A DNA stretch of 64,000 bases, from assembly GCF_000422085.1 (NCBI RefSeq), contig NC_021741.1, positions 992,001 through 1,056,000 on the forward strand, given 5' to 3'. Of the stretch, positions 28,071-38,810 are shown in pieces. Position 1 is the first letter of the stretch; every line of letters starts with the position of its first letter. The DNA is from Serratia liquefaciens ATCC 27592. Lineage in GTDB: Bacteria > Pseudomonadota > Gammaproteobacteria > Enterobacterales > Enterobacteriaceae. Position numbers and translations under genes: made by a program. Below the pieces are notes generated by a model. That model saw nothing but the letters and a program-made list of their open reading frames with translations. It was not told where the DNA came from and made no database searches.

Positions 28071-30425
28071 ATGAACCCTGAGCGTTCCGAACGCATTGAA
28101 ATCCCCGTCTTGCCGTTGCGCGACGTGGTGGTTTATCCGCACATGGTGATCCCGTTATTTGTTGGCCGGGAAAAATCGATTCGGTGCCTCGAAGCAGCAA
28201 TGGATCATGATAAAAAGATCATGCTGGTGGCACAGAAAGAGGCCTCAACGGATGAACCTGGCATTAATGACTTGTTCTCTGTCGGCACCGTAGCGTCGAT
28301 TTTACAGATGCTAAAACTGCCAGACGGCACGGTAAAAGTGCTGGTAGAAGGCCTGCAGCGGGCACGTATTACTACGCTTTCCGATAGCGGGGAGCACTTT
28401 GCCGCCCAGGCAGAATATCTTGAGTCACCGGCGATTGACGAACGTGAACAAGAAGTCCTGGTGCGCACCGCAATCAATCAGTTTGAAGGCTACATCAAAC
28501 TGAACAAAAAAATTCCACCGGAGGTGCTGACGTCATTGAACAGCATCGACGATGCTGCACGCCTGGCGGATACCATCGCCGCGCACATGCCGCTGAAACT
28601 CAGCGACAAGCAGTCGGTACTGGAGATGTTCGATATCACCGAACGTCTGGAATACCTGATGGCGATGATGGAATCGGAAATTGACCTGCTTCAGGTTGAA
28701 AAACGTATCCGTAACCGCGTCAAAAAGCAGATGGAAAAAAGTCAGCGCGAGTACTATCTGAATGAGCAGATGAAGGCGATTCAGAAAGAACTGGGCGAGA
28801 TGGACGACGCGCCGGACGAGCATGAAGCGCTGAAGCGCAAGATTGAAGCGGCGAAAATGCCGAAAGACGCGCGTGAAAAAACCGAAGCGGAACTGCAAAA
28901 GCTGAAAATGATGTCACCCATGTCTGCGGAAGCGACCGTGGTTCGTGGTTACATCGACTGGATGCTGCAGGTGCCGTGGAATGCGCGCAGCAAGGTTAAA
29001 AAAGACCTGGTTAAAGCGCAAGAAGTGCTCGATATCGATCACTATGGCCTGGAGCGAGTCAAGGACCGTATTCTTGAGTATCTCGCAGTACAGAGCCGCG
29101 TAAGCAAAATCAAAGGGCCTATCCTGTGTCTGGTGGGGCCTCCTGGCGTAGGTAAAACCTCGTTGGGACAGTCGATCGCCAAAGCGACCGGTCGCCAGTA
29201 CGTGCGTATGGCGCTGGGCGGCGTGCGTGACGAAGCGGAAATTCGCGGTCACCGTCGTACCTACATCGGCTCGATGCCGGGTAAACTGATCCAGAAAATG
29301 GCCAAGGTCGGGGTGAAAAACCCGCTGTTCCTGCTGGATGAGATCGACAAGATGTCTTCCGACATGCGTGGCGATCCGGCTTCTGCCCTGCTTGAGGTGC
29401 TGGATCCGGAACAGAACGTGGCGTTTAACGATCACTACCTGGAAGTGGATTACGATCTGTCCGACGTGATGTTCGTTGCTACCTCGAACTCGATGAACAT
29501 TCCTGCGCCGTTGCTGGACCGTATGGAAGTGATTCGCCTGTCCGGCTACACCGAGGACGAGAAGCTCAATATCGCCAAGCAGCACCTGCTGCCGAAGCAG
29601 CTTGAGCGTAACGCCCTGAAAAAAGGTGAGCTGACGGTCGACGACAGCGCCATCATTGGCATTATTCGTTATTACACCCGCGAAGCCGGGGTGCGTAGCC
29701 TGGAGCGTGAAATCTCCAAGCTGTGCCGTAAAGCGGTGAAAACGCTGCTGATGGACAAGAAGATCAAGCATATCGAGATCAACGGCGACAACCTGAAAGA
29801 TTATTTGGGTGTGCAACGCGTTGACTATGGCCGTGCCGATACCGAAAACCGTGTGGGCCAGGTCACCGGCCTGGCGTGGACGGAAGTGGGCGGCGATCTG
29901 CTGACTATCGAAACCGCGTGCGTGCCGGGCAAAGGCAAGCTGACCTACACCGGTTCTCTCGGTGAAGTGATGCAGGAATCGATTCAGGCTGCGCTGACCG
30001 TGGTCCGTGCGCGTGCAGACAAACTGGGTATCAACGCTGATTTCTACGAGAAGCGCGATATTCACGTGCACGTACCGGAAGGTGCGACGCCGAAAGACGG
30101 CCCGAGTGCCGGTATCGCTATGTGTACCGCGCTGGTGTCTTGCCTGACCGGCAACCCGGTTCGTGCCGATGTGGCAATGACCGGTGAGATCACCTTGCGT
30201 GGTCAGGTACTGCCGATTGGTGGCTTGAAAGAGAAACTGTTGGCTGCGCATCGCGGCGGCATTAAAACCGTGCTGATCCCGTATGAGAACAAGCGCGATT
30301 TGGAAGAAATTCCGGACAATGTTATCGCCGATCTGGAGATTCATCCGGTGCAGCGAATCGATGAGGTTTTGAACCTTGCGTTGCAGAATCCGGCCTTCGG
30401 CGCACTGCCGGTAGCGGCAAAATAG
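28071..30425 (+). CDS. lon: ATP-dependent protease Lon
   Basis: A 784-residue AAA+ serine protease degrading misfolded and regulatory proteins. The N-terminal substrate-recognition domain (about 1-310) begins [16 protein letters not shown]. Walker A is [11 protein letters not shown] near 356, and Walker [12 protein letters not shown]. The catalytic Ser lies in [11 protein letters not shown] near 679, with its Lys partner in [11 protein letters not shown]. Length is identical to E. coli. The frame is open upstream to 28014, but ATG 28071 follows AAGAGAGAGCTCT and matches the known start. Confidence 0.98.
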   Translation: MNPERSERIEIPVLPLRDVVVYPHMVIPLFVGREKSIRCLEAAMDHDKKIMLVAQKEASTDEPGINDLFSVGTVASILQMLKLPDGTVKVLVEGLQRARITTLSDSGEHFAAQAEYLESPAIDEREQEVLVRTAINQFEGYIKLNKKIPPEVLTSLNSIDDAARLADTIAAHMPLKLSDKQSVLEMFDITERLEYLMAMMESEIDLLQVEKRIRNRVKKQMEKSQREYYLNEQMKAIQKELGEMDDAPDEHEALKRKIEAAKMPKDAREKTEAELQKLKMMSPMSAEATVVRGYIDWMLQVPWNARSKVKKDLVKAQEVLDIDHYGLERVKDRILEYLAVQSRVSKIKGPILCLVGPPGVGKTSLGQSIAKATGRQYVRMALGGVRDEAEIRGHRRTYIGSMPGKLIQKMAKVGVKNPLFLLDEIDKMSSDMRGDPASALLEVLDPEQNVAFNDHYLEVDYDLSDVMFVATSNSMNIPAPLLDRMEVIRLSGYTEDEKLNIAKQHLLPKQLERNALKKGELTVDDSAIIGIIRYYTREAGVRSLEREISKLCRKAVKTLLMDKKIKHIEINGDNLKDYLGVQRVDYGRADTENRVGQVTGLAWTEVGGDLLTIETACVPGKGKLTYTGSLGEVMQESIQAALTVVRARADKLGINADFYEKRDIHVHVPEGATPKDGPSAGIAMCTALVSCLTGNPVRADVAMTGEITLRGQVLPIGGLKEKLLAAHRGGIKTVLIPYENKRDLEEIPDNVIADLEIHPVQRIDEVLNLALQNPAFGALPVAAK

Positions 30426-30459
30426 TGACGAATCGCAAAAACCATTGATAAAACTTATG

Positions 30460-30494
30460 CTGGCAAGTCATTTCGGACTTGCCAGTCTTTTTTT
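30460..30494 (+). terminator. Rho-independent terminator after lon
   Basis: A perfect 10-bp stem CTGGCAAGTC (30460-30469) / GACTTGCCAG (30476-30485), followed by TCTTTTTTT. Confidence 0.95.
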
Positions 30495-30641
30495 GTACCG
30501 CTAAGTTAGAAAGCTGTCGGCCCGCGTTTTGTCACGCTTTCGGTGGCTTGCCAAGGTTCGATGGGATTGATATAACAGCTGCGCTGTCGCAACCGTAGGG
30601 ATTTTCCGGTGCGACGATTGAATTCTAGAGGGGATGATAGA

Positions 30642-30914
30642 GTGAATAAGTCACAACTGATCGACAAAATTGCCGCAGGTGCTGATATTTCCAAAGCGGC
30701 AGCTGGGCGTGCTTTAGATGCAGTGATTGCATCTGTTACCGAATCCTTGAAGGAAGGGGATGACGTGGCGCTGGTTGGTTTCGGTTCTTTCACCGTGCGT
30801 GAGCGTTCTGCCCGTACTGGCCGTAACCCACAGACCGGTAAAGAGATCAAAATCGCGGCAGCCAAAGTTCCGGCCTTCCGTGCAGGGAAAGCGCTGAAAG
30901 ACGCAGTAAACTGA
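30642..30914 (+). CDS. hupB: DNA-binding protein HU-beta
   Basis: A 90-residue nucleoid protein that bends DNA as an HU dimer. Nearly identical to E. coli Hup[17 protein letters not shown] at the start, the [21 protein letters not shown]-binding arm, and KALKDAVN at the end. The start is GTG at 30642, chosen because upstream residues in the frame (from ATG 30609) do not belong to HU and the ribosome binding site AGAGGGGAT lies just before the GTG. Located between lon and ppiD as in E. coli. Confidence 0.97.
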   Translation: MNKSQLIDKIAAGADISKAAAGRALDAVIASVTESLKEGDDVALVGFGSFTVRERSARTGRNPQTGKEIKIAAAKVPAFRAGKALKDAVN

Positions 30915-30999
30915 TTGTTTGCGTCTAACCGTTTAGCGTTGCAGGGTTTAGCAATAAACAATCACCTGACGCAACGGTGCTGGTAAGGTAAGATATAAG

Positions 31000-31026
31000 G
31001 CGCATCAGATTGATGCGCTTTTTTTA
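31000..31026 (+). terminator. Rho-independent terminator after hupB
   Basis: Stem GCGCATCA (31000-31007) / TGATGCGC (31011-31018) with a GAT loop and a run of seven T. Confidence 0.95.
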
Positions 31027-31096
31027 TTTTTGTCGCAGGGAACGCGCCTGCACAAGGGTGTTTTTAATCCACATCACAGCGGAGTGTTGTCACACT

Positions 31097-32980
31097 ATGA
31101 TGGACAATTTACGCGCGGCAGCTAATCACGTCGTGCTCAAAATCATCCTGGGCTTGATCATTTTGTCATTTCTTTTGACAGGGGTGGTCAGCTATCAGGG
31201 GAGTGCCGGTGATTATGCAGCGAAGGTCAATGGCCAGGTGATCGAGCGTGCTCAGCTGGAACAGGCTTTCCAAAGCGAACGCAGCCGCATGCAGCAACAG
31301 TTGGGTGACCAGTTCTCCGTACTGGCGGGCAACGAAGGCTATATGCAGCAGATGCGCCATCAGGCACTGTCACAGCTGATCGACAACATGCTGCTGGACC
31401 AATATGCCAAGAAATTAGGCCTGAGCGTCAGTGACGATCAGGTGAAAGAAGCCATCCGTAAAGCGCCTTACTTCCAGACAAACGGCCAGTTCGATAACGC
31501 TAAATATCTCGATCTGATTAGCCGCATGGGTTACACCGCCGATAACTTTGCGCAGTCAATGCGTCAGCAGTTGGTTAATCAGCAGGTGATCCAGGCCTTC
31601 GGCGAGTCAGGTTTCATCCTGCCAACCGAAGCGCAAGGGATGACGTCACTGGTGCTGCAGCAGCGCGATGTGCGCCTGGCTACGCTGGATCTGAAAGCGT
31701 TGCAGGCCAAGCAGACCGTGACCGACGACGAGCTGAAAGACTACTACAGCCAGAACAAGAACAGCTTTATTGCGCCAGAGCAGGTCAAAGTAAGCTACAT
31801 TCCGATGGACGCCGCCTCTATGCAGGACAAGGTGACGGTAGCCGATGCGGATATCAGCGCCTATTACGACCAGCACAAAAGCAGCTACGGCCAGCCTGAG
31901 CGTAAAAACTACAGCGTGATCCAGCTGAAAACCGAGGCGGAAGCCAATGCGGTGCTGGACGAGCTGAAAAAAGGCGGCGATTTCGCCACCCTGGCGAAAG
32001 AAAAATCCACCGACATCATCTCACGCCGTACCGGTGGCGAGCTGGGCTGGCTGGAGCCGGACACCACGGCAGACGAGCTGAAACAGGCAAACCTGACCGA
32101 AAAAGGCCAGCTTTCCGGTGCAGTGAAGTCCTCTGTCGGCTATTTAGTCGTACGTCTGAACGACATCGAGCCGGAAAAAGTTAAGCCGCTTAGCGAAGTG
32201 CGTGATGCCATCGCCAAGCAGGTTAAGCAGGAGAAGGCAGTAGACGCCTATTACGCGCTGCAGCAAAAGGTGAGTGAAGCGGCGACCAGCGATAACGAAT
32301 CTCTGGCCTCAGCCGAAGAAGCCGCCGGTGTGAAAGCGACTCAGACCGATTGGTTCACCCGCGACAACATTCCGGCTGCGCTGAACTTCAAACCTGTCGT
32401 CCAGTCGATTTTCGACGGTTCACTGATTGGCGAAGGCGGCTCTCCGGGCAGCAACTCCGATGTAATCACCGTTGATGGCGACCGTGCCTTCGTGATCCGC
32501 GTCTCAGGCCACAAGCCAGAAGGCATTGAGCCGTTCGATCAGGTAAAAGATCGCGTGGCGGAATTGGTCAAGCGCAACAAAGCCGAACAGGAAGCGAAAC
32601 TGCAGGGCGAAAAGCTGTTGGTTGAGCTGAAACAGGGCAAGGGCGACGAAGCGATGAAAGCGGCCGGCCTGAGCTTTGGCAGCGTGCAGAAGATGGCACG
32701 CGCGCCGGAAGACAGCCAACTGGTGCAGAGCGTGTTCGCGCTGCCGCACCCGCAGGAAGGCAAACCGGTATACGGCATGTCGCAAGACCGTCAGGACAAC
32801 GTAGTGCTGATTGCACTTGATGCCGTGACGCCAGGCAGCCTGTCTGCAGACGAAATGAAAACCTTCGTCAGCAAAATGGAAGAAGGCGCTACCGGCGTCT
32901 CCTTTGACTCGCTGCTGGCCAGCTTGCGTAAAGAAGCCAAAATCACCATGGGTGCCGCTGAGCAGCAACAGCCTCAGTAA
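31097..32980 (+). CDS. ppiD: Periplasmic folding chaperone / peptidyl-prolyl isomerase PpiD
   Basis: A 627-residue inner-membrane-anchored periplasmic protein that helps newly exported proteins leave the Sec translocon. One N-terminal membrane helix (about 14-36, LKIILGLIILSFLLTGVV), then SurA-like chaperone regions flanking a parvulin domain (about 265-355, including GGDFATLAKEKSTD and GGELGWLEPDT). Of the two tandem ATGs at 31097 and 31100, the first reproduces the E. coli MMD start. The longer frame from 31010 runs through the hupB terminator and is rejected. Confidence 0.96.
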   Translation: MMDNLRAAANHVVLKIILGLIILSFLLTGVVSYQGSAGDYAAKVNGQVIERAQLEQAFQSERSRMQQQLGDQFSVLAGNEGYMQQMRHQALSQLIDNMLLDQYAKKLGLSVSDDQVKEAIRKAPYFQTNGQFDNAKYLDLISRMGYTADNFAQSMRQQLVNQQVIQAFGESGFILPTEAQGMTSLVLQQRDVRLATLDLKALQAKQTVTDDELKDYYSQNKNSFIAPEQVKVSYIPMDAASMQDKVTVADADISAYYDQHKSSYGQPERKNYSVIQLKTEAEANAVLDELKKGGDFATLAKEKSTDIISRRTGGELGWLEPDTTADELKQANLTEKGQLSGAVKSSVGYLVVRLNDIEPEKVKPLSEVRDAIAKQVKQEKAVDAYYALQQKVSEAATSDNESLASAEEAAGVKATQTDWFTRDNIPAALNFKPVVQSIFDGSLIGEGGSPGSNSDVITVDGDRAFVIRVSGHKPEGIEPFDQVKDRVAELVKRNKAEQEAKLQGEKLLVELKQGKGDEAMKAAGLSFGSVQKMARAPEDSQLVQSVFALPHPQEGKPVYGMSQDRQDNVVLIALDAVTPGSLSADEMKTFVSKMEEGATGVSFDSLLASLRKEAKITMGAAEQQQPQ

Positions 32981-33014
32981 CGCGCCGCAGTTTTCTGCAA
33001 CGCAATGCAATTCC

Positions 33015-33040
33015 AAAAGGCCGCTTTCGCGGCCTTTTCC
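33015..33040 (+). terminator. Rho-independent terminator after ppiD
   Basis: Stem AAAAGGCCGC (33015-33024) / GCGGCCTTTT (33029-33038), loop TTTC. Confidence 0.85.
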
Positions 33041-33119
33041 ATATCTGTTATCCGCCAATTGCTGAAGTTCACCCGCTGCGGCAAGGTGAGCTTGCTGTTA
33101 AACACAAGGAGGATACAGC

Positions 33120-33509
33120 ATGCAACTTGCAGAAATGAAAGCGGTTAATGGATATGGTTTCAGCCTCAAAGTTTTGCTGGCCGCGGCCCTGATAGGTTTG
33201 GCCGGGCCATCGATGGCCGCTGAGGAAAAGATCACGACCGGTCAGCCGGTGTTATCAGCACCGGCGGTGAAAGCAGGGCAAGGCACTGAAGCCGCAGTCG
33301 GCATCGACGATGAGGCATCGGTCAGTATCAATCAGGCCGATGCCGAGCAGTTGGCCAGTGTACTGAAGGGGGTGGGTTTGAAGAAAGCGGAAAGCATCGT
33401 GCGCTACCGTGAGCAGAATGGTCCTTTTACGCAGATTGAGCAGCTTCAGGAAGTGCCGGGTATTGGGCCCGCCCTGTTTGAACGGAACCGTGCGCGGCTC
33501 AAAATGTGA
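33120..33509 (+). CDS. ybaV: ComEA-type helix-hairpin-helix protein YbaV
   Basis: A 129-residue exported protein. A hydrophobic signal segment (VLLAAALIGLAGPSMA, about 19-34) is followed by a variable Ala/Gly/Val linker and a C-terminal pair of helix-hairpin-helix motifs (about 65-129, SINQADAEQLASVLKGVGLKKAE and EVPGIGPALFERNR). This architecture resembles the ComEA DNA receptor of competence systems. In enterobacteria its function is not settled, although periplasmic DNA binding is plausible. Ribosome binding site ACAAGGAGG is near-perfect. Confidence 0.9.
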   Translation: MQLAEMKAVNGYGFSLKVLLAAALIGLAGPSMAAEEKITTGQPVLSAPAVKAGQGTEAAVGIDDEASVSINQADAEQLASVLKGVGLKKAESIVRYREQNGPFTQIEQLQEVPGIGPALFERNRARLKM

Positions 33510-33519
33510 TATCTATCAC

Positions 33520-33553
33520 GGCTGCATGGCAAAGTGCCGATGCAGCCCTTTTT
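33520..33553 (+). terminator. Rho-independent terminator after ybaV
   Basis: Stem GGCTGCAT (33520-33527) / ATGCAGCC (33540-33547) with inner GGC/GCC pairing, then CTTTTT. Confidence 0.85.
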
Positions 33554-33664
33554 CCTCTGCTACATTTTACAGGTCTTACCAGTTTGGCGATTTGACCAAA
33601 CGGGTGAAGGAGCCATCAGTGGCTCCTTCTTTCTGTAATCACCAGGCAGGAGTGGCCGTTCCCT

Positions 33665-34078
33665 ATGCATCAGACCTTTATCAAAGTCCGTGGTTATCAT
33701 CTCGATGTTTACCAACATGTTAACAATGCACGCTATCTCGAATTTCTCGAGGAGGCGCGCTGGGATTGGCTGGAGAACCAGGAGGGCTTCCGTTGGATGA
33801 CGGAAAACAACATCGCCTTTATCGTGGTTAATATCAATATCAATTACCGCACGCCGGCGGTGCTGGGAGACAAGTTGCGTATCGACAGTCAGATGGTGCA
33901 GCTTAACGGTAAAAGCGGCGTGCTGAGCCAAAAGGTGACGCAGGATGCCACGGGCGCGCCGGTCGCGGATGCGATGCTGACCTTTGTCTGCGTCGATTTG
34001 AAAACTCAGCGGGCGTTGCCGATTGAAGGGCAACTGCGCGAACACCTTCAGGTGCTCACGCTGTCGGAAGAAGGGTAA
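33665..34078 (+). CDS. fadM: Long-chain acyl-CoA thioesterase FadM (YbaW)
   Basis: A 137-residue hot-dog-fold thioesterase of the 4-hydroxybenzoyl-CoA thioesterase type, acting on long-chain acyl-CoAs. The catalytic Asp region is VRGYHLDVYQHVNNARYLEFLEEARW. The IVVNININ and RTPAVLGDKLRI strands are typical. Convergent with queC, with a small hairpin in between. Confidence 0.93.
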   Translation: MHQTFIKVRGYHLDVYQHVNNARYLEFLEEARWDWLENQEGFRWMTENNIAFIVVNININYRTPAVLGDKLRIDSQMVQLNGKSGVLSQKVTQDATGAPVADAMLTFVCVDLKTQRALPIEGQLREHLQVLTLSEEG

Positions 34079-34086
34079 AGCAACGA

Positions 34087-34103
34087 GCGGCAATGTTTGC
34101 CGC
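34087..34103. terminator. Hairpin between convergent fadM and queC
   Basis: Stem GCGGCAA (34087-34093) / TTGCCGC (34097-34103). The U-tract is weak on both strands. Confidence 0.45.
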
Positions 34104-34113
34104 CGTTATTCAC

Positions 34114-34812
34114 TCAGACCAGGCCGGTCTTCTGTTTCAGGCTCGCCATCACTTCCGCTTTGTTGATTTGGTATTGCGTCAGGCCGTTGGCGCGCAGGTG
34201 ACAGGCGGCACATTCACCGCAGCCGTCGCCTTTAATACCGCTGTAGCAGGTCAGGGTTTCCTGCCGAACCAGATCCAACTGATGGTAGTAATCTGCCAGT
34301 GCCCAGGTCTCAGCCTTGTTCAGCCACATCAGTGGCGTTTCAAAACGGATATCGCGGGCGATGCCCAGCACTATTGCCTGGTTCAGCGCTTTGACAAATT
34401 CGTCGCGGCAGTCGGGATAACCGGAAAAATCGGTTTCGCAAACGCCGGTGATCACCGCCTCGGCTTCGACCTGGTAGGCATAAATCGCCGCCAGCGTCAG
34501 GAACAGAATATTACGGCCCGGCACGAAAGTGCTCGGCAACCCGTTGGCCTCGGTGCTGCCGTAAGCCGGAACCGGGATATTGTCACGGGTCAGGCTGCTG
34601 ATCGCCAGTTCATTGAGCAGGCCAACGTCCAGCAGTTTATGCGCCTTGGCCCCAAGGGCCACCGACAGCGCTTGAGCCACCTCAATCTCGGCGCGATGGC
34701 GCTGACCGTAATCGAAGGTGACGCAGTGAACTTCGTCGTACTGTTGCAATGCCTGAATCAAGCAGGTCGTGGAATCTTGTCCACCGCTGAAAACGACAAC
34801 CGCGCGTTTCAT
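34114..34812 (-). CDS. queC: 7-cyano-7-deazaguanine synthase QueC
   Basis: A 232-residue ATP-dependent enzyme converting 7-carboxy-7-deazaguanine to preQ0 in queuosine tRNA modification. The PP-loop [11 protein letters not shown] is at residues 8-18. The C-terminal zinc site is [19 protein letters not shown] (four Cys). Length is as in E. coli (231). The 97-base upstream region contains a CCTACC/GGTAGG hairpin but not a recognisable preQ1 riboswitch. Confidence 0.97.
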   Translation of the reverse strand: MKRAVVVFSGGQDSTTCLIQALQQYDEVHCVTFDYGQRHRAEIEVAQALSVALGAKAHKLLDVGLLNELAISSLTRDNIPVPAYGSTEANGLPSTFVPGRNILFLTLAAIYAYQVEAEAVITGVCETDFSGYPDCRDEFVKALNQAIVLGIARDIRFETPLMWLNKAETWALADYYHQLDLVRQETLTCYSGIKGDGCGECAACHLRANGLTQYQINKAEVMASLKQKTGLV

Positions 34813-34909
34813 AAAATTACCTCAATTTAGTGCTGAGACCCTACCCGATGAACACTCGGGCGGTAGGATAAAAATGCGTTGCGGCAGCAATGGTAGCAGA
34901 AATAGCGGG

Positions 34910-36658
34910 TTACCGCTGGGCCGGGCCCATTAAGTCTGGGGAAAGCGGCTCTGTCGAGTCCAGCGGCGGCGGCAGCCAGGCCTGGCAGAAATCGAACCAG
35001 CCATGGGCGGTCAGAGTAACCCCATGAATGCGCGGCGGTGCGCTAATTTGATACTGATAGTGAAACAAGGGCGTGATGATCGCCGCCCTCATCAGCTGCT
35101 GATAATACTCTTTCAACTGCTCATAACGCGGTTGCTGTGCAGGTAACTGTTGGATCTGCTGCAGCGTCTGCTGCTGATGTCGCCAGCGATCGTCGGGCAG
35201 AATGCCGCGCCACAGCGTATCTTGCCGCAGCCAGCTTTCCAGCGTCGCTTCCGGTGACTCACCGATCAGGTTATCGGCCAGCAGCAGGTCGGCCTGTTCG
35301 ATTTGTTCGGCGCTTTGCCAGCGTTTACCCGCGTAATAACGCAGTTCCAGCTCGCAGCCGTGGCGTGCCAAAAGCTGCTGCAGAGCCACAGTGACCGTTT
35401 CCAGTTCTACCGGTGGCCGATACAGCAGCGTCAATTTGGCGGGAAGGGCTATCTCATCATCGACCTGATGCCGAGGGATGGCCCAGCCTGGCAGCATTTC
35501 GTGGCTGGGGGTGATGACGCTGTTTGGTACCGGCAGATTGGCCAACAGGCCAGATTGCTGGATCAACATCAGCAGTTTTTGGCCCTGGGCTTCGTTGAGC
35601 ACGCCGTGTTTCAAATTGACCGCCAGATAGCACCAGCCCAGGCTCATGCTGCGTTGCACCGGCCGTGCCAGCGCCATCTCTTCCTGCTGGCCGATGGTTA
35701 TGCGCACCGGGTGCTGGCAACTGGTGTAAGCCGCGTCGACCTGTAGCTCCGGGGTGATCCAATACTCGATACTCTCAAGATAAGGATGCTGCAAATGGTA
35801 AAACGGATGCTGTTCCAGCCGTACCAAATGCGCCTCGTTTAGCGTCAGTTTGAAAGGGCCAGCGCCAATGCCTGCGGCCTCCGGGTGGGTTAGCAGGCAA
35901 GGCAATTCCGCAAGACGATGCGCCAACCAGTAGTCGGGATGCTGTAAATCAAACTGCAGACACAGCGCATGCGGCAGGCTGATGGCCTTAACGTTGGCTA
36001 GGCTAGGCCGGCTGCGAGGGTGTCGTTGCAGCTTTTCCAGCGTTTGCAACAGCTGCTGGCCGGTCAGCATTTCACCGTTGTGCCAGCGCAATTGACTGCG
36101 CAGGAAGAACTGCCAGCGCAGGCCGTCATGGCTGATTTGCCAGTGATGTGCCAGATCGGATTGCGGTTCAGGATTGCCGGTAATGAAGCGCGTCAGCCCG
36201 GCATGCAGGGTGGCAACCAAATGTTGTTCGGCGCGGCCGGTCAGGGTCAGTGGATCCAGAGATTCCAGCGTGCGGTAATAGGGGATACGCAGCGTTGGGC
36301 TGCCTGCTTGCCACTGGCCGCCGAGATGCGGGCTGAGCAACTCCTGCAAATGCTGCGGCGCCAACTGCGCCATTTCCAACGCGCCCTGGTGGTCGCCGTC
36401 ATGCAGTAAGCGCTGCAAGTGTGCGGCGCGCAGCTCATCCGGGGTTTTCAAACACTGCAGGCGAGCCCGCTTGCCGCGACCGGGCTGTGACTGCCAGCTT
36501 AGCCAGCCCTGATCCTGTAGCTGTTGTACCAGCGTGCGAGCATGGCGTTCGCTGCAATAGAACAGGGCTGCGAGTTCGCCGATGGTGATGGCCACCGGCG
36601 CAGCACCGAGCTGTTGATACAGGCGTTGATACTGGCTGAGACGATGGGTCAGGCGCAT
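34910..36658 (-). CDS. ybaE: SgrR-family transcriptional regulator YbaE
   Basis: A 582-residue protein with an N-terminal winged helix DNA-binding domain (about 1-110, [20 protein letters not shown]). A solute-binding-protein-like domain of the extracellular SBP family 5 type follows (about 160-500, [24 protein letters not shown]). No signal peptide, consistent with a cytoplasmic ligand-sensing regulator like SgrR. Start ATG 36658 ([16 protein letters not shown]) matches E. coli YbaE; the frame opens further to 36715. The ligand and targets are unknown. Divergent from cof. Confidence 0.88.
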   Translation of the reverse strand: MRLTHRLSQYQRLYQQLGAAPVAITIGELAALFYCSERHARTLVQQLQDQGWLSWQSQPGRGKRARLQCLKTPDELRAAHLQRLLHDGDHQGALEMAQLAPQHLQELLSPHLGGQWQAGSPTLRIPYYRTLESLDPLTLTGRAEQHLVATLHAGLTRFITGNPEPQSDLAHHWQISHDGLRWQFFLRSQLRWHNGEMLTGQQLLQTLEKLQRHPRSRPSLANVKAISLPHALCLQFDLQHPDYWLAHRLAELPCLLTHPEAAGIGAGPFKLTLNEAHLVRLEQHPFYHLQHPYLESIEYWITPELQVDAAYTSCQHPVRITIGQQEEMALARPVQRSMSLGWCYLAVNLKHGVLNEAQGQKLLMLIQQSGLLANLPVPNSVITPSHEMLPGWAIPRHQVDDEIALPAKLTLLYRPPVELETVTVALQQLLARHGCELELRYYAGKRWQSAEQIEQADLLLADNLIGESPEATLESWLRQDTLWRGILPDDRWRHQQQTLQQIQQLPAQQPRYEQLKEYYQQLMRAAIITPLFHYQYQISAPPRIHGVTLTAHGWFDFCQAWLPPPLDSTEPLSPDLMGPAQR

Positions 36659-36761
36659 GATGGAAATCCGGAACAGTTTTCCAGAATTGTTCACTATTAC
36701 TTCCGCAAATACCATCTCATACTGCAGGGACTGTAATCGCGTTCACATTCATGAGGTCTTT

Positions 36762-37586
36762 ATGTATCGCCTGGCGGCTTTTGATATGGATGGCACATTG
36801 TTGACACCGGATCACCGGGTCGGGCCGGAAACTCTGGCGGTGCTAAAGCAACTGGTTGAACGGGAGATGGTTGTCACCTTCGCTACCGGGCGTCACTACC
36901 TGGACGCGCAGCCGATCATGGCGCAACTGGGTCTGCAAGGCTATCTGATTACCGGCAACGGTACGCGGGTTTACGATCATCTGGGGCAACAACTTCACGC
37001 CACCGATTTGCCTGCTGAGATAGCCGAAGAGGTGCTGCACACCCATTGGCATACGGTTGCCAGCATGCACGTCTTCCGTGACGAAGGCTGGATGACCGAG
37101 TTTGCGGTACCGGAAGAAATGTTGCGGGCTCATCATCTGAGCGGCTTCCGTTATCAGCTTACCGAAGTGCGTCGTTTACCGGCATTCGGCAACAGCAAGG
37201 TGTGCTTCGTTGGACCACATGTGGAACTGCTTAAGCTGCAGATTCAGCTACGAGAACAGTTTGGAACACGCGTTGATCTCTGTTTCTCTGCCTATGAATG
37301 CCTGGAGGTCTTGCCGTTGGGGTGTAACAAAGGCACCGCGCTGGATACGTTGAGCCGCCATCTGGGGCTGAAGATGGCGGACTGCATGGCGTTTGGCGAT
37401 GCCATGAACGACAGGGAAATGCTGGCGACGGTAGGGCACGGCGTGGTGATGGGCAATGCCCTGCCGCAGCTGAAGTCTTCACTGCCACAACTACAGGTTA
37501 TCGGCCATTGCGAACAGCAGGCGGTGGCTCACTATTTGCAACATTGGCTGCGTTCACCTTACCTCACCTATTCCCCCGAATTATGA
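36762..37586 (+). CDS. cof: HAD-family HMP-PP phosphatase Cof
   Basis: A 274-residue haloacid-dehalogenase phosphatase of the Cof/IIB subfamily. In E. coli, Cof hydrolyses 4-amino-5-hydroxymethyl-2-methylpyrimidine diphosphate and pyridoxal phosphate. Motif I is FDMDGTLL (nucleophile Asp8), motif II TFATGRH, motif III Lys in LGCNKGTAL, and motif [13 protein letters not shown]. The frame extends upstream to 36657, but ATG 36762 is preceded by GAGGTC and gives the family N-terminus [11 protein letters not shown]. Followed by a terminator. Confidence 0.95.
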   Translation: MYRLAAFDMDGTLLTPDHRVGPETLAVLKQLVEREMVVTFATGRHYLDAQPIMAQLGLQGYLITGNGTRVYDHLGQQLHATDLPAEIAEEVLHTHWHTVASMHVFRDEGWMTEFAVPEEMLRAHHLSGFRYQLTEVRRLPAFGNSKVCFVGPHVELLKLQIQLREQFGTRVDLCFSAYECLEVLPLGCNKGTALDTLSRHLGLKMADCMAFGDAMNDREMLATVGHGVVMGNALPQLKSSLPQLQVIGHCEQQAVAHYLQHWLRSPYLTYSPEL

Positions 37587-37603
37587 GGCTTTATTGGCAG
37601 CCG

Positions 37604-37632
37604 GCCGGGTATGACTTACCCGGCTTTTTTTC
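37604..37632 (+). terminator. Rho-independent terminator after cof
   Basis: Stem GCCGGGTA (37604-37611) / TACCCGGC (37617-37624) followed by eight T. It sits between cof and the convergent cysteine desulfhydrase gene. Confidence 0.92.
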
Positions 37633-37647
37633 GCCTGCCCGGTGCGA

Positions 37648-38688
37648 TTACAAGTCTGCCAGCTGCGCCAGATACGGGGTCAGATCGCCGATATTGTTTC
37701 TCACCCATTCAGGGTTGTAGTAGGTATCCAGATAGCGCTCACCGCTGTCGCATAGCAGGGTGACGATAGAACCCTGTTCGCCATTTTCCCGCATCTGTTT
37801 CGCCAATTGCAGCGCGCCCCACACATTAGTGCCGGTGGAGGCGCCCACTTTACGGCCCAGTACCGTTTCCAGCCAATGAATGGTAGCAACGCTGGCCGCG
37901 TCCGGAACGCGCAGCATGCTGTCGACCACCGACGGGATAAACGAGGGTTCGGCGCGCGGGCGGCCAATACCTTCGATCCTGCTGCCGCAACTGCCGATCA
38001 AGGTGCGATCGCGCTGGTGGAAACAATCATAGAATACCGAGTTTTCCGGATCGACGACCGTCAAGCGGGTGTCGTGCCCCTGATAGCGAATATAGCGTCC
38101 CAGCGTTGCAGATGTACCGCCGGTGCCCGCGCTCATCACGATATGTTTAGGGACAGGGAAGGGTTCACGCGCCATCTGGCGGAAGATGCTGTCGGCGATA
38201 TTGTTATTGCCGCGCCAGTCGGTGGCGCGTTCGGCGTAGGTGAACTGATCCATATAGTGGCCGTTCAGTTCTTGCGCCAACTGCTCGGAGACCGCGTAAA
38301 TCTGTGCCGCGTGATCGACGAAATGGCAGCGGCCGCCGTAAAACGCAATTTGCTCAACCTTGCGGCGTGCCGTGCAGGAAGGCATCACGGCAATAAACGG
38401 CAGGCCAATCAGCCGGGCGAAGTAAGCTTCGGACACGGCGGTGCTACCTGAAGAGGCTTCGATAATCGTGGTGTTTTCGGTGATCCAGCCGTTGCACAGG
38501 CCGTACAGGAACAGCGAGCGCGCCAGCCGATGCTTCAGGCTGCCGGTCGGGTGAGTGCTTTCATCTTTCAGGTACAGGCAGATACCGGGAAATTCGGGCA
38601 GGTTCAGGCGGATCAGGTGCGTGTCGGCGGAGCGTTGGAAATCCGCTTCTATTTCACCGATAGCATATTTTACCCAAGAGTTTGTCAT
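37648..38688 (-). CDS. PLP-dependent cysteine synthase family protein, Cds1-like L-cysteine desulfhydrase
   Basis: A 346-residue fold-type II PLP enzyme. The PLP Lys52 is in [11 protein letters not shown], the substrate/phosphate loops are [11 protein letters not shown] and [12 protein letters not shown], and [12 protein letters not shown] is near the end. Length and motifs such as [19 protein letters not shown] fit, from memory, the mycobacterial Cds1 group, which degrades L-cysteine to pyruvate, sulfide and ammonia; the CysK/CysM biosynthetic enzymes are less similar. It is divergent from decR with 122 bases between, supporting a role in cysteine catabolism or detoxification. The function is inferred from family and neighbour. 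Confidence 0.75.
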   Translation of the reverse strand: MTNSWVKYAIGEIEADFQRSADTHLIRLNLPEFPGICLYLKDESTHPTGSLKHRLARSLFLYGLCNGWITENTTIIEASSGSTAVSEAYFARLIGLPFIAVMPSCTARRKVEQIAFYGGRCHFVDHAAQIYAVSEQLAQELNGHYMDQFTYAERATDWRGNNNIADSIFRQMAREPFPVPKHIVMSAGTGGTSATLGRYIRYQGHDTRLTVVDPENSVFYDCFHQRDRTLIGSCGSRIEGIGRPRAEPSFIPSVVDSMLRVPDAASVATIHWLETVLGRKVGASTGTNVWGALQLAKQMRENGEQGSIVTLLCDSGERYLDTYYNPEWVRNNIGDLTPYLAQLADL

Positions 38689-38780
38689 CGTCTGGCCTCA
38701 GAATAGGGGGCTTATTTGCTGCATAATATAGCCTGCCGCCGGGAAAAAAGGATTGCCATTTTTCCTGTTTAATCGCTTAA

Positions 38781-38795
38781 TGAGAGAAAATTTTT
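38781..38795. promoter_or_regulatory. Palindrome between cds1-like gene and decR (possible DecR operator)
   Basis: GAGAAAA-T-TTTTCTC, a perfect 7-1-7 palindrome in the 122-base divergent intergenic region. A-T-rich centred palindromes are common Lrp-family sites; assignment to DecR is inference. Confidence 0.45.
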
Positions 38796-38810
38796 CTCCT
38801 GGTTGACGAT

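Noticed and set aside
28914-30344. 476-codon minus-strand frame across lon
   Set aside because: Antisense shadow of lon, with composition typical of shadow frames.
34813-34909. Possible preQ1 riboswitch before queC
   Set aside because: A CCTACC/GGTAGG hairpin exists, but the short preQ1-I aptamer with its A-rich tail was not found.
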